DNA of 64,000 nucleotides from Novosphingobium subterraneum (GTDB taxonomy: Bacteria > Pseudomonadota > Alphaproteobacteria > Sphingomonadales > Sphingomonadaceae): NCBI RefSeq assembly GCF_000807925.1, contig NZ_JRVC01000009.1:62001-126000 (forward strand), given 5' to 3'. The stretch's first letter is position 1. Each line of letters opens with the position of its first letter. A program made the translations under genes and the position numbers. The notes below the pieces were generated by a model. The model worked only from the letters and a program-made list of their open reading frames with translations. It was not told the origin of the DNA and made no database searches. Positions 24,106-33,595 of the stretch are shown one piece after another.

Positions 24106-25661
24106 TCCGCAAGCTGATCGCGGCACTGTCCCTCGCCGCCGCACAGTCGGCGCTGGCCGAGCCAATCGAAGTCGACGGCGGTCAGATCGAAGGCGTCACC
24201 CTCCCCTCCGGAATCGAAGCATGGCTCGGCGTGCCCTTTGCCGCGCCGCCCCTGCGTGAACTGCGCTGGAAGTCACCACAGCCGGTGGAGCCCTGGTCGG
24301 GCCTTCGCCACGCCGACCGCTTCGCCCCCGAATGCCTCCAGCCCCTGCGCGGTTCGCTCCAGAACCATTACTTCGGCAACGAGGCGACCAGCGAGGACTG
24401 CCTCTACCTCAACATCTGGGCCCCGAAGAATGCCGCCAAGGCCCCCGTCGTGGTGTGGATCTACGGCGGCGGTTTCAACATCGGCTCGGCCTCGATGGCA
24501 AACTATTCGGGCGCACCACTGGCGCGCGATGGAGTGGTCCGGGTCAACCTCGCCTATCGCGTCGGTGCGCTGGGCTTTCTTGCCCACCCAGACCTTACCG
24601 GCGAAGCGGGCACTTCGGGCAACTATGGCTTGATGGACCAAATCGCCGCGCTGCAATGGGTTCAGCGCAATATCGCCAGGTTCGGTGGAGATCCTGCCAA
24701 TGTCACCATTGTCGGCCAATCGGCAGGGGCAATGTCAGTCTCGCTGCTGCAGGCATCTCCGCTCGCCAAGGGCCTGTTTGCAAAGGCCGTTGCCATGAGC
24801 GGCAGCGCGTTCGGTGGCATGCTCGGCCCCATCTCGCTGGCCACGGCGGAAGAGCAGGGCCTTGCCCTGCAAAAGGAACTTGGTGCAGCCTCGCTAACCG
24901 AAATGCGCGGCCTCCCCGGTGACCGCATCATTTCCGCAACAACGCCCCGAAGTCCTATCGTCCGCGACGGCAAGGTCGTCACCGGCTCCAACGAAGAGGT
25001 TTTCGCTGCACGCCAACAGTCCGACGTTCCGATACTGATCGGCTACACCCGCGACGAGAGCTTTCGCCCCTTCGCACCTGCGGACAACAGCCTCGGCCTC
25101 GCTGCCGCCGTCCGCGAACGCTATCCCGCGAGCGCCGACGCGATCCTGAAGGCATATGCTTCAAGCGGCCCGCGCGCCGCTACCGACATCGCGCGCGATG
25201 GCTCGGTGGGCCTGCAGATGGGTGACTGGGCACTGGCGCAGCGCAAGTATGGAAGAGCACCCACCTATGCCTATCTGTTCACCCGACGCCAGCCCTATGC
25301 GCCGGGTACCAGGTTCAGCGATCACGATCCGGCCACGGTCGGGGCCTACCACACCGGCGACGTGCCCTACTGGCTGCGCACGCGAGATTCGCTCAACCTC
25401 TTCCGCCAGACCCGCATCTGGGAGCCCACCGATGAGTCGCTCGAGAATGAGATGGCAGGGGCGCTCCTCTCGTTCGCCCGCACCGGCGTTCCTGCCAGCA
25501 CCACGGTCGGCTCATGGCCCGCGTTCAGGCCGGAAAAGCCGCAACTCGTCTGGCTTGGGGAAAAATTGTCGGTGGTAACCTGGCCGCATCTTAGCGACTT
25601 TGCCCTGCTGCGGGATGGCAAAGCGCCAACCCGACCGGCATCCTCACGGCCGCGAGACTGA
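24102..25661 (+). CDS. Exported type B carboxylesterase
   Basis: A 519-residue carboxylesterase/para-nitrobenzyl esterase-family protein. The N-terminus (VIRKLIAALSLAAAQSALAEP, GTG start) is a signal peptide. Family motifs follow: EDCLYLNIWAP, the oxyanion loop WIYGGGFNIGSAS, the nucleophile elbow TIVGQSAGAMSVSL, and a probable catalytic His in GAYHTGDVPYW. GTG 24102 overlaps the previous stop; a longer open frame upstream is antisense-like and was rejected. It probably acts with the preceding esterase on an imported ester. The following gene begins on its stop codon (TGATG). Confidence 0.88.
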   Translation: MIRKLIAALSLAAAQSALAEPIEVDGGQIEGVTLPSGIEAWLGVPFAAPPLRELRWKSPQPVEPWSGLRHADRFAPECLQPLRGSLQNHYFGNEATSEDCLYLNIWAPKNAAKAPVVVWIYGGGFNIGSASMANYSGAPLARDGVVRVNLAYRVGALGFLAHPDLTGEAGTSGNYGLMDQIAALQWVQRNIARFGGDPANVTIVGQSAGAMSVSLLQASPLAKGLFAKAVAMSGSAFGGMLGPISLATAEEQGLALQKELGAASLTEMRGLPGDRIISATTPRSPIVRDGKVVTGSNEEVFAARQQSDVPILIGYTRDESFRPFAPADNSLGLAAAVRERYPASADAILKAYASSGPRAATDIARDGSVGLQMGDWALAQRKYGRAPTYAYLFTRRQPYAPGTRFSDHDPATVGAYHTGDVPYWLRTRDSLNLFRQTRIWEPTDESLENEMAGALLSFARTGVPASTTVGSWPAFRPEKPQLVWLGEKLSVVTWPHLSDFALLRDGKAPTRPASSRPRD

Positions 25662-26752
25662 TGCGCCCATTCTACAGGCTTATCTGCGCGGGACTTGTGG
25701 CACTGCTCGCCTCTGCGCCGGGACGTGGTCAGCCCGCCGAATGCAGTCCCGATGCAGAGCTTACCTATCTCTGCGGCCTGCAGAAGCCGGAAGATTTGCT
25801 GGCCGTGCCCGGCACGTCATGGTTGGTCGTAAGCGGATTTGCGAAAGGCGCCGGCCTGAAACTGGTCGACGCCCGTACGCGATCCTACCGGCAATGGTAT
25901 ACTGGCGAGGAAAGCCAGCTTGCCCCCGACGCGGAAGCCTTTTCTGATTGCCCAGGCCGGCCAGACCCTGCCTTGCTCAACACCCGCGGGCTGTCGCTGC
26001 GCCCCCTCGCCGCCGGCCATTTCCGACTGCTCGTCGTCAACCATGGCGGGCGGGAATCGATCGAGGCGTTCGATGTAACGCTCGAACAAGGCAAGGAGCC
26101 GAACCTCCTGTGGCGCGGCTGCGTCGTCATGCCCGCAGGACAAGTCGGCAACAGCGTCGCGCAGTTCGCGGACGGGACCATGCTGGTCACGGTGCTCACC
26201 CGCCCGGGCACCACGATCGGCGATTTCATGCTGGGCCGGAAGACAGGTGCCGTCTGGCAACGCGGTCCCGCAGACCACCAATTTCGGCTCTTGCCCGGCA
26301 CTGAACTTCCCGGCAACAACGGCATCGAAGCCGATCCCGACCAGCGCCGCTTCTATGTCGTGGCGTTTGGCTGGCACGCCGTCGTCGTCTTCGACCGAAA
26401 GGACACGCGTCGCCCGCTAGCTCGGATCAGCGCGCCGGACTTCATGCCGGACAATATCCACTGGACTGGCGGACACCTTCTGCTCGCCGGCATGCGGCTC
26501 GACGAACCGGCCTGCGGCGGCCTTCGCAAGGTCGTGAAGGGAGAAGCGGACCCGATGCTCTGCAAGCGAGGCTGGATCGTCGGCGAACTCGACACGGGCA
26601 CGGGACGCATCGCAACTTTCGCCTATGGCACCCCGCGCCAGCAATTTAACGGCCTGTCGGCAGCCGCCTTGGTGGGGCGTGAACTGTGGCTCGGTTCCTT
26701 CCAAAGCGAACGTTTGGGAATCGCAGGAGGTCCCGAGGCCCGAGATAAATAG
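25661..26752 (+). CDS. Exported SMP-30/gluconolactonase-like beta-propeller protein
   Basis: A 363-residue protein with a signal peptide (MRPFYRLICAGLVALLASAPG) and a Cys-containing repetitive sequence resembling a six-bladed propeller: KPEDLLAVPGTSWLVVSG, LLNTRGLSLRPLAAG, NSVAQFADGTMLVTVL, NNGIEADPDQRRFYVVAFG and DNIHWTGGHLLLAG. These DxN/NG blocks are like those of SMP-30 lactonases. The ATG overlaps the carboxylesterase stop, so the two are translationally coupled. It could be a lactonase or a ligand-binding protein for the same substrate. The specific function is unknown. Confidence 0.75.
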   Translation: MRPFYRLICAGLVALLASAPGRGQPAECSPDAELTYLCGLQKPEDLLAVPGTSWLVVSGFAKGAGLKLVDARTRSYRQWYTGEESQLAPDAEAFSDCPGRPDPALLNTRGLSLRPLAAGHFRLLVVNHGGRESIEAFDVTLEQGKEPNLLWRGCVVMPAGQVGNSVAQFADGTMLVTVLTRPGTTIGDFMLGRKTGAVWQRGPADHQFRLLPGTELPGNNGIEADPDQRRFYVVAFGWHAVVVFDRKDTRRPLARISAPDFMPDNIHWTGGHLLLAGMRLDEPACGGLRKVVKGEADPMLCKRGWIVGELDTGTGRIATFAYGTPRQQFNGLSAAALVGRELWLGSFQSERLGIAGGPEARDK

Positions 26753-26851
26753 TGGCGGCCCTTCCCATAGCAGCCTCGACCGCAGCACATGGTGCTAACG
26801 CCCGTTGGTAGGAAGCCGATGATTTTCCTTGGGAAAACACCCTAAAGAAGG

Positions 26852-26927
26852 TGGTGCCGCTTACGTGACTCGAACACGTGACCCCATCATTACGAATGAT
26901 GTGCTCTACCAACTGAGCTAAAGCGGC
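26852..26927 (-). tRNA. tRNA-Thr (CGT anticodon)
   Basis: On the minus strand a full cloverleaf of 76 bases runs from GCCGCTT to a genome-encoded CCA. The D-loop is AGCTCAGTTGGTAGAGC; the anticodon stem CATCA/TGATG closes the loop TTCGTAA, giving anticodon CGT; the T-arm contains GTTCGAGTC. The acceptor pairs GCCGCTT with AAGCGGC. Confidence 0.97.
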
Positions 26928-26957
26928 GTGCCTCTTGGGCAGGGGCGGCGTTTAGCC

Positions 26958-26971
26958 AGCACCCGGGTGCT
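26958..26971. other. Perfect 14-bp palindrome between bioA and tRNA-Thr
   Basis: AGCACCCGGGTGCT is a perfect palindrome 30 bases upstream of tRNA-Thr and 33 bases past the bioA stop codon. It could be a bioA terminator hairpin, though no T-run follows on that strand. On the plus strand CCCTTTTT follows 6 bases later. The role is uncertain. Confidence 0.35.
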
Positions 26972-27004
26972 AGGCAACCCTTTTTCGCCTCGCGCCGGAG
27001 CGAT

Positions 27005-28285
27005 TCACGTTGCCCGGTCGGCGCTCCATTCGCTGACAGCCGCAACCATGGCATTTGCGATATGCGCAACATCCTCCTCTTGGGCGACAAGCGGGGGCGT
27101 GGTGTACAGGATATCCCGGAACGGGCGAAGCCAGACACCACTTGCGATGCAGCTTTCGGAAAGGCGGTCGGCGGGCGCAGGACCATCCAGCTGGATCACG
27201 CCGATCGCACCGCGCACGCGCACGTCCCTCACCCCAGGCAATTCCCGGGCAGGTTCGAGCAACGCCTGAAGCTGACGACCGATTGCGCGGGCCTGGGCAA
27301 GACGCGGTTCCTGTTCGAAAAGATCAAGCGAAGCATTGGCCGCTGCACAACCCAGGGCATTGCCCATATAGGTCGGCCCATGCATCAAAGCATGCATCGG
27401 ATCGTCGGACAGGAAGCCTTCGTGGATACGGCGACTGGCGATCGTGGCGGCAAGTGGCAGTGTCCCGCCGGTCAAGGCTTTGGACAACGTGACAATGTCT
27501 GGCTGCACGCCCGCGATCTCACAGGCAAACATCGCGTCGCCAAGCCGTCCAAGCCCCACGAAAATCTCGTCGAAGATCAGCAGGAGTTCGTGGGTATCTG
27601 CAAGGCGCCGAAGAGCCTGCAATGTAAACGGATCGTGAAAGACCATGCCGCCCGCACCCTGTACCAAGGGCTCGACAACAATGCCGGCAAGATCCTTGCC
27701 ATGCTGCTCCAGCAGTTCGCCAAGCGCAGCCTCTTGCGCAGCGTTCGTGGGGAGGTTGACCACGATCTGTTCGAGCAATGCGCCCTTGAACAGGCTGTGC
27801 ATACCTTCGTCGGGATCGCAAACGCTCATCGTTGCGAAGGTATCGCCGTGATAGCCGCCCTTGAAGCAGAGGAACTTCACTCGGCGCCGTCCGCGATTGA
27901 GCCAATATTGCGAAGCCATTTTCATTGCGACTTCGACGGCGACCGAACCGGAGTCGCTGAAAAAGACGTGGTCCAGATCGCCGGGCAGCAATGCAGCGAG
28001 CCGTTGTGCCAAGGTATAGGCCTGCTCATGGGCCAGACCGCCAAGCATGACATGGGGCAACGTCTCAAGCTGGCGACGTACCGCATCCTCGATATGCGGG
28101 TGGCGGTAGCCATGAACACAGGCCCACCAGCTGGAAATGCCGTCTATCAGCTCCCTTCCGTCGGAGAGACGAAGCCGAGTACCGGCCGCAGATGCCACCG
28201 GCAGGGGAGCTCTGGCAGTCTGCATCTGGGTGTACGGGAGCCACACATGCTTCCGGCCCTTGTCGAACCAGTCTGGCGCGGTCAT
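27005..28285 (-). CDS. bioA: Adenosylmethionine-8-amino-7-oxononanoate aminotransferase
   Basis: PLP enzyme of biotin synthesis that uses S-adenosylmethionine to aminate KAPA to DAPA. The 426-residue sequence shows the BioA blocks HVWLPYTQMQ, ELIDGISSWWACVHGY, FFSDSGSVAVEVAMKMA, KGGYHGDTFATMS, LLIFDEIFVGLGR and the PLP lysine in VTLSKALTGGTLPLA. ATG 28285 overlaps the preceding phosphoesterase stop (ATGA), so the two are coupled. No other bio genes are in the window. Confidence 0.95.
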   Translation of the reverse strand: MTAPDWFDKGRKHVWLPYTQMQTARAPLPVASAAGTRLRLSDGRELIDGISSWWACVHGYRHPHIEDAVRRQLETLPHVMLGGLAHEQAYTLAQRLAALLPGDLDHVFFSDSGSVAVEVAMKMASQYWLNRGRRRVKFLCFKGGYHGDTFATMSVCDPDEGMHSLFKGALLEQIVVNLPTNAAQEAALGELLEQHGKDLAGIVVEPLVQGAGGMVFHDPFTLQALRRLADTHELLLIFDEIFVGLGRLGDAMFACEIAGVQPDIVTLSKALTGGTLPLAATIASRRIHEGFLSDDPMHALMHGPTYMGNALGCAAANASLDLFEQEPRLAQARAIGRQLQALLEPARELPGVRDVRVRGAIGVIQLDGPAPADRLSESCIASGVWLRPFRDILYTTPPLVAQEEDVAHIANAMVAAVSEWSADRAT

Positions 28286-28869
28286 GTGACTGTCCTTATC
28301 CTGCGTGGCTTGTGCTGAAGGGCCGCACGAAACGGCCAGCGTCCGATCGCTTCCCATGGTCCGCCCAGATAGCGGTGTAGCGCCAGCCCGGCAAAGGCAA
28401 AGCGGGAAGGCTCGAAATTGCGCGCCAGCAGTTCTTGCAATGCACGCGCTTCGCCTTGCGAGACCTTGTTCTGTATGGTCACGTGGAGACGGGGGCGATG
28501 GCTGTCCTGCACCGTCAGCATTCCATGAAAGTGCTCGGCAATAGAATCGCGCAGGGCGATCATTGCAGGACTTTCGATCAGGAACGCGGTGCCCGTGCCA
28601 AGATCCATGACGCGCCGCAACTGCGCATCGACCGGGGGCGTGGCGCTCGCCATCCGAGGCAGCAGATCGCGCGCCTCCGCCTCAACCTGCGGGGGCAGCG
28701 AATGGAACAGCGTGACATGGGCCGAGATCCAGTTGCGCTCCGCGGGGAAGTGGGCGCGGCGCAGACGATCAAGCCGGGCCTGCAATTCTGGCGGAAGGCT
28801 AGCCGTCACCACCAGCGGCGCTGTTCGGGAAGGATGCGATACCACCGCATCTGCCTGAGCAGCATTCAC
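28282..28869 (-). CDS. 2H phosphoesterase / 2'-5' RNA ligase-like protein
   Basis: A 195-residue member of the two-histidine phosphoesterase superfamily. The two H-x-T/S signature motifs are clear: ISAHVTLFHSLPP and RLHVTIQNKV. Members act on cyclic phosphates or 2'-5' RNA linkages, or are uncharacterised; this one's substrate cannot be assigned. The start is GTG 28869, without a strong ribosome-binding site. Its stop overlaps the bioA start, so it probably forms an operon with bioA. Confidence 0.82.
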   Translation of the reverse strand: MNAAQADAVVSHPSRTAPLVVTASLPPELQARLDRLRRAHFPAERNWISAHVTLFHSLPPQVEAEARDLLPRMASATPPVDAQLRRVMDLGTGTAFLIESPAMIALRDSIAEHFHGMLTVQDSHRPRLHVTIQNKVSQGEARALQELLARNFEPSRFAFAGLALHRYLGGPWEAIGRWPFRAALQHKPRRIRTVT

Positions 28870-28895
28870 AGCGATTTCAAGAGAAATGGAGAAGT

Positions 28896-28960
28896 GGGAA
28901 CATTCGGCAAAGTCGAGACGGCGGCACGCGTCCGCTGCCCGGCACAGCCGGAATGTTCCC
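28896..28960. other. Long inverted repeat, possible structured RNA
   Basis: GGGAACATTC (28896-28905) and GAATGTTCCC (28951-28960) are perfect 10-base complementary arms around 45 bases that themselves contain GC-rich hairpin potential. It lies upstream of the 2H phosphoesterase-bioA pair, downstream of mltG. No T-run marks it as a terminator. It could be a leader structure, a small RNA or a REP-like element; nothing decides. Confidence 0.45.
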
Positions 28961-29073
28961 TGGATACTGGAGAAGCAAGCTCCTCCCGTGCCTCCGGGGC
29001 AGAGTTTTAAGCGATGTTACTTAATAATGGAAGAACCTGCGATTATCGGAAATCCTGCCGAATCGGTTCCAGG

Positions 29074-30051
29074 TTACAAGTCGCCGCGGGCCTTGCGCAG
29101 CGCGAACCATTTGGCAACATTGGCGTTATGCTGTTCCAAGGTGTCTGCGAAGACGTGGCCACCGGTCCCATCGGCGACCATGAATAATGCATCCGTTTCG
29201 GCAGGATCCAGCACCGCAGCGATCGAATCGCGCCCGGGATTGGTGATAGGTCCCTTCGGCAGACCGACCATTGTATAGGTGTTGTAGCCGTTGACCGCCT
29301 GAATCTCGGATTGCTTGATTCGCCGGCCCAACGGTTTGCCTTTGGTGATCGGGTAGATGATTGTCGGATCGGCCTGCAGCAGCATGCCCTTGCGCACACG
29401 GTTGGAGTAAAGCCCGGCGACCATGCGGCGCTCTTCGCGCTTGCCGGTTTCCTTCTCGACGATGGAGGCGAGGATCAGAGCTTCTTGTGGCGTCTTGGCG
29501 ACGGTGCGGGGGCTGCGCTTTGCCCAAAGCTCGGCCAGCGTCTTGTCCATTGCTGCCTGCATGCGCTTGAGCACTGCGGCACGTGGTTCGCCCTTCTGCC
29601 AGTCGTAGCTGTCCGGCAGGACCGAGCCTTCCTCGGGAGCTGAGATCTCGCCAGTCAGGTCCTTGTTGGCTGACAGACGCTCCGCGACCAGGATAGATGG
29701 CATGCCCTCGGGAACGGTAATCAGGCGGCGGATGACCTTGTCACCCTTCAGGATTTCAAGAACGGTCGCTTCGCTGGCGTGCCTGGGGATCAAGAACGAG
29801 CCTGCCTTGATCTCGGTGCCGCCGCCAAGCAGCTTCGCCCGCAACTTGAACAGCGTGGCCGAGCCGATCGCACCCTGCCCTTGCAGATCGTCGGCCAAAG
29901 CACTCAAGCCCTCGCCTTCGCCGACATCAAATTCGATCTGCTGCTCCAGCGGCCCGGAAGCGTACCAGCCCCCGACGAGCCAGCCGGCGAGAGCAAGCAA
30001 GAAGACGGCTGCCGCAAGCAACGGCAGCCGGGATGGACGACGGCGGGCCAT
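29074..30051 (-). CDS. mltG: Endolytic murein transglycosylase MltG
   Basis: Inner-membrane lytic transglycosylase of 325 residues that cleaves nascent peptidoglycan and limits glycan length. An Arg-rich N-terminus precedes a membrane anchor (LLAAAVFLLALAGWLVGG), then a LysM-like domain and the YceG catalytic domain with the active-site Glu in LILASIVEKETGKREER and the conserved NRVRKGMLLQADPTIIYP. It lies 11 bases downstream of fabF in the usual acpP-fabF-mltG order. Confidence 0.95.
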   Translation of the reverse strand: MARRRPSRLPLLAAAVFLLALAGWLVGGWYASGPLEQQIEFDVGEGEGLSALADDLQGQGAIGSATLFKLRAKLLGGGTEIKAGSFLIPRHASEATVLEILKGDKVIRRLITVPEGMPSILVAERLSANKDLTGEISAPEEGSVLPDSYDWQKGEPRAAVLKRMQAAMDKTLAELWAKRSPRTVAKTPQEALILASIVEKETGKREERRMVAGLYSNRVRKGMLLQADPTIIYPITKGKPLGRRIKQSEIQAVNGYNTYTMVGLPKGPITNPGRDSIAAVLDPAETDALFMVADGTGGHVFADTLEQHNANVAKWFALRKARGDL

Positions 30052-30062
30052 CGCTTGCGTCC

Positions 30063-31325
30063 TTAGTCTTCGATCGCCTTGACGATCACGCTGGCATTGG
30101 TGCCGCCAAAACCAAACGAATTGTTCAGCGCCGCACGCACCTTGCGCTGGCGGGCCTTGAGCGGGACAAGGTCTACGCCCTCGGTGCCTTCGTCGGGGTT
30201 GTGCAGGTTGAGCGTCGGCGGGACGATCTGGTCACGGATGGCGAGGATGCAGAATATCGTCTCGACCGCGCCGGCACCGCCAAGCAGGTGGCCGATGGCC
30301 GACTTGGTGCTGCTCATCGAAGCGCCCGAAAGATCATCGCCAAGCACGCGCTTGACCGCCGCAAGCTCGATCGTGTCGGCCATCGTCGAAGTGCCGTGAG
30401 CGTTGACGTAATCAATGTCGCCCGGCTCCATGCCCGCCTTGCGCATCGCCATGCGCATGGCGAGTTCGGCGCCCTTGCCTTCAGGGTGCGGAGCAGTGAC
30501 GTGGTAGGCATCGCCAGAGAGGCCGTAACCCACGACTTCGGCATAGATCTTTGCCCCACGCGCCTTGGCATGCTCGTATTCCTCGAGCACGACAACGCCT
30601 GCGCCCTCACCCATCACGAAGCCATCGCGGTCCTTGTCGTAAGGACGGCTCGCCTCTTCGGGACGGTCGTTATAGCTGCAGTTCAATGCGCGGGCCTGAG
30701 CGAATCCGGCCACGCCCAAGGGGTTGATGGTGCTTTCCGCACCGCCTGCCAGCATCACGTCGGCATCGCCATCCTTGATCATGCGCGCGGCATCGCCGAT
30801 CGAGTGCGCGCCGGTCGAGCAGGCAGTGACCACTGCGTGGTTTGGCCCCATCAGGCCATACTTGATCGAAACCTGGCCGGAGATCAGATTGATCAGGCGG
30901 CCGTGGACGAAGTGCGGAGAGACGCGGCCCGGGCCCTTTTCGTGCAGGACAATCGATTCGCTCTCGATACCCGGAAGGCCACCGATGCCCGAACCGATCG
31001 AGCAGCCGGTGCGCATCTTGAGATCATCGTCCATGTCGGCAAGGCCGGCGTCTTCGAGCGCCTGTCCAGCGGCATCGATGCCGAACACGATGAACGGATC
31101 GACCTGACGCTGGATCTTGTGATCGACGCGCTTTCCGGCATCGAAGCCGTACTCGTGGTCAGCAGGCTTCACCTCGCAGGCGATCTTGCACTTCTGGTCG
31201 CTGGTGTCGAACTTCGTGATCAACCCTGCCCCGCTCTTGCCGGCGAGCAGGTTCTTCCACACGGTCTCCACGTCTGCGCCCAGCGGGGTGACGAGGCCAA
31301 GTCCGGTTACGACGACACGACGCAT
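30063..31325 (-). CDS. fabF: Beta-ketoacyl-ACP synthase II
   Basis: Condensing enzyme of fatty-acid elongation, 420 residues. The Cys-His-His triad is present: the nucleophile in TACSTGAHSIG, His in NAHGTSTMADTIE and His in AIGHLLGGAGAVE. The N-terminus RRVVVTGLGLVTPLG and the C-terminus NSFGFGGTNASVIV are typical. It follows acpP on the minus strand with a 134-base gap that holds a repeat element, and is followed closely by mltG. Confidence 0.97.
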   Translation of the reverse strand: MRRVVVTGLGLVTPLGADVETVWKNLLAGKSGAGLITKFDTSDQKCKIACEVKPADHEYGFDAGKRVDHKIQRQVDPFIVFGIDAAGQALEDAGLADMDDDLKMRTGCSIGSGIGGLPGIESESIVLHEKGPGRVSPHFVHGRLINLISGQVSIKYGLMGPNHAVVTACSTGAHSIGDAARMIKDGDADVMLAGGAESTINPLGVAGFAQARALNCSYNDRPEEASRPYDKDRDGFVMGEGAGVVVLEEYEHAKARGAKIYAEVVGYGLSGDAYHVTAPHPEGKGAELAMRMAMRKAGMEPGDIDYVNAHGTSTMADTIELAAVKRVLGDDLSGASMSSTKSAIGHLLGGAGAVETIFCILAIRDQIVPPTLNLHNPDEGTEGVDLVPLKARQRKVRAALNNSFGFGGTNASVIVKAIED

Positions 31326-31368
31326 TGAAATCTCCGGAAAATAAGCAAACAGGCCCAGCCCCTGAATT

Positions 31369-31440
31369 AGGGCTGAGCCTGCCGAAGTCCTCCCCTGCCC
31401 GACATCGAGTGCCTTGGCAGCCCTTCGACACGCTCAGGGC
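31369..31440. repeat. REP-like inverted repeat pair between acpP and fabF
   Basis: AGGGCTGAGCCTGCCGAAG (31369-31387) and the inverted copy CCCTTCGACACGCTCAGGGC (31421-31440) face each other across about 33 bases. This CCCTTCGAC...CTCAGGGC motif is a common extragenic palindrome in sphingomonads and other GC-rich proteobacteria. It may attenuate or stabilise the acpP-fabF transcript; that is inference. Confidence 0.7.
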
Positions 31441-31459
31441 AATAGGGGGATGTGGGCGA

Positions 31460-31696
31460 TCAGCCCTTGTTTTCGTCGATGTACTTGATCGCGTCCGAAA
31501 CGGTCGAGATCTTCTCGGCCGCATCGTCGGGGATCTCGACGCCGAATTCTTCTTCGAACGCCATCACCAGCTCAACGATGTCGAGCGAGTCAGCGCCCAG
31601 ATCGTCGATGAAGCTGGCTTCTTCGGTGACCTTGTCAGCCTCGACGCCGAGGTGCTCGACAACGATCTTCTTAACGCGGTCGGCGGTATCGCTCAT
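31460..31696 (-). CDS. acpP: Acyl carrier protein
   Basis: An acidic 78-residue carrier of growing fatty-acyl chains. The phosphopantetheine attachment Ser is in [15 protein letters not shown]; flanking helices ([22 protein letters not shown]) are canonical. It begins the acpP-fabF-mltG group. Confidence 0.98.
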   Translation of the reverse strand: MSDTADRVKKIVVEHLGVEADKVTEEASFIDDLGADSLDIVELVMAFEEEFGVEIPDDAAEKISTVSDAIKYIDENKG

Positions 31697-31813
31697 GAAA
31701 TGCCCCTTCGAAGGAAAGCGGTTGGTTATCTGTTTCGGACTTCGCCCTAATCAACGCAAAGGGCGCTGGCAAGAGGCGCGCTGTGGATCACCTCAGCGCG
31801 CGCCCTGTCCGTC

Positions 31814-33595
31814 TCAGCCTTTTGTCTGCTCGACGACGCGGATGTTCAGCTCGCGCAGCTGCTTGAGTGCGGCAGGAGACGGTGCACCCATCAGCAGATC
31901 CTCGGCGCGCTGGTTCATCGGGAACAGCGTGATTTCGCGCAGGTTCTGCGCACCGCAGATCAGCATGACGATGCGATCGACGCCTGCAGCCATGCCGCCA
32001 TGCGGGGGGGCGCCATACTGGAAGGCGCGATAGAGGCCGCCGAAGCGCTCTTCCACGTCAGCCTTGGACAGACCGACGATCTCGAAGGCCTTGACCATCG
32101 TTTCGGGCGACTGGTTGCGGATCGAACCCGAAGCAATCTCGAAGCCGTTGCAGACGAGGTCGTACTGGAAGGCGTTGATCGTCAACGGGTCCTGGGTGTT
32201 CAGCGCCTCGATCCCGCCCTGCGGCATCGAGAACGGGTTGTGGCTGAACTCGACCTTCTTGTTCTCCTCATCCCACTCGTAGAACGGGAAGTCGACGATC
32301 CAGCACAACTCGAAGCGGTCCTTGTCGATCAGGCCAAGCTGATCGGCGACGCGGGTGCGCGCGGCACCGGCAAGCTTGGCGGCCTGGCTCTCCTTGCCCG
32401 CGGCAAAGAAGCAGCCATCATCCGGGCCGAGGCCGAGCTTGTCGAACAGCGCGGCCATCTTGTCCGCACCGTGGTTCTTGGCGATCGGCCCGCCGAATTC
32501 GCCGCCCTTGCGGGTCACGTAACCTAGGCCTGCATGCCCTTCCGAACGCGCCCAATCGTTCATGTCGTCGAAGAACTTGCGGCTCTTGTCCGCAGTACCC
32601 GGCGCCGGAATCAGACGCACCACGCCGCCGGTGCCGACGATCTTCTCGAACAGGCCGAAGCCCGACTGGGTGAATTCTTCCGAAACATCCGAGATGATGA
32701 TCGGGTTGCGCAGGTCCGGCTTGTCCGAACCGTACTTGAGCATCGCTTCGGCATAGGGAATGCGCGGGAAGCTGCCAGTCGGCGTTACCGAGCGCCCGTT
32801 GGCAAATGCTTCGAATACGCCGCCGATGACCGGCTCCATCGTTTCCCACACTTCTTCCTGGGTGACGAAGCTCATCTCGAGGTCGAGCTGATAGAATTCG
32901 CCCGGCAGACGGTCTGCACGCGGATCCTCGTCGCGGAAGCAGGGGGCAATCTGGAAGTAGCGGTCGAAGCCCGCCACCATCAGCAGCTGCTTGTACTGCT
33001 GCGGCGCCTGCGGCAGCGCGTAGAACTTGCCGGGATGGATGCGGCTCGGCACGAGGAAGTCGCGCGCACCTTCGGGCGAGGATGCGGTGAGGATCGGCGT
33101 CGAGTATTCGGTGAAGCCAGCGCCTTCCATGCGGCGGCGCATGTCGGAAATGACCTTGGTGCGCGTGACGATGTTTGCGTGCAGCGTCTCGCGGCGCAGG
33201 TCGAGGAAGCGATAGCGCAAGCGAATGTCTTCAGGGTACTCCTGCTCGCCAGCCACCGGCATCGGCAATTCCTCGGCGGCGGAAAGCACTGTTGCACCAC
33301 GCGCGAAGACTTCGATCTCGCCGGTCGGCAGGTTGGCATTGATAGTGCCTTCCGAGCGCGCCTTGACCTCGCCGTCGATGGTCACGACCGATTCCACGCG
33401 CAGCGCTTCCAGGATCGGCAGTGCCGGACTGTCAGCATCGGCGACGATCTGCGTCATGCCATAGTGATCGCGCAGATCGACGAAGAGAACGCCGCCGTGA
33501 TCGCGCTTGCGGTGCACCCAGCCCGAAAGGCGGACGGTCTGCCCGACATCACCGCGCGTGAGGGCGCCGCAGGTATGGGAACGGTAAAGGTGCAT
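31814..33595 (-). CDS. aspS: Aspartyl-tRNA synthetase
   Basis: Class IIb synthetase of 593 residues that charges tRNA-Asp (and possibly tRNA-Asn in bacteria lacking AsnRS). The N-terminal OB-fold anticodon domain ([20 protein letters not shown]) is followed by motif 2 [19 protein letters not shown], the bacterial GAD insert domain, and motif 3 [14 protein letters not shown] 33595 ([10 protein letters not shown]) is chosen over one 5 codons upstream because homologues begin with MHxYRSH. It is divergent from rnd. Confidence 0.97.
   Translation of the reverse strand: MHLYRSHTCGALTRGDVGQTVRLSGWVHRKRDHGGVLFVDLRDHYGMTQIVADADSPALPILEALRVESVVTIDGEVKARSEGTINANLPTGEIEVFARGATVLSAAEELPMPVAGEQEYPEDIRLRYRFLDLRRETLHANIVTRTKVISDMRRRMEGAGFTEYSTPILTASSPEGARDFLVPSRIHPGKFYALPQAPQQYKQLLMVAGFDRYFQIAPCFRDEDPRADRLPGEFYQLDLEMSFVTQEEVWETMEPVIGGVFEAFANGRSVTPTGSFPRIPYAEAMLKYGSDKPDLRNPIIISDVSEEFTQSGFGLFEKIVGTGGVVRLIPAPGTADKSRKFFDDMNDWARSEGHAGLGYVTRKGGEFGGPIAKNHGADKMAALFDKLGLGPDDGCFFAAGKESQAAKLAGAARTRVADQLGLIDKDRFELCWIVDFPFYEWDEENKKVEFSHNPFSMPQGGIEALNTQDPLTINAFQYDLVCNGFEIASGSIRNQSPETMVKAFEIVGLSKADVEERFGGLYRAFQYGAPPHGGMAAGVDRIVMLICGAQNLREITLFPMNQRAEDLLMGAPSPAALKQLRELNIRVVEQTKG

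Noticed and set aside
30033..31328. 431-residue plus-strand frame opposite fabF
   Set aside because: Exact shadow of fabF, which has its full catalytic triad; no motifs in the plus-strand product.
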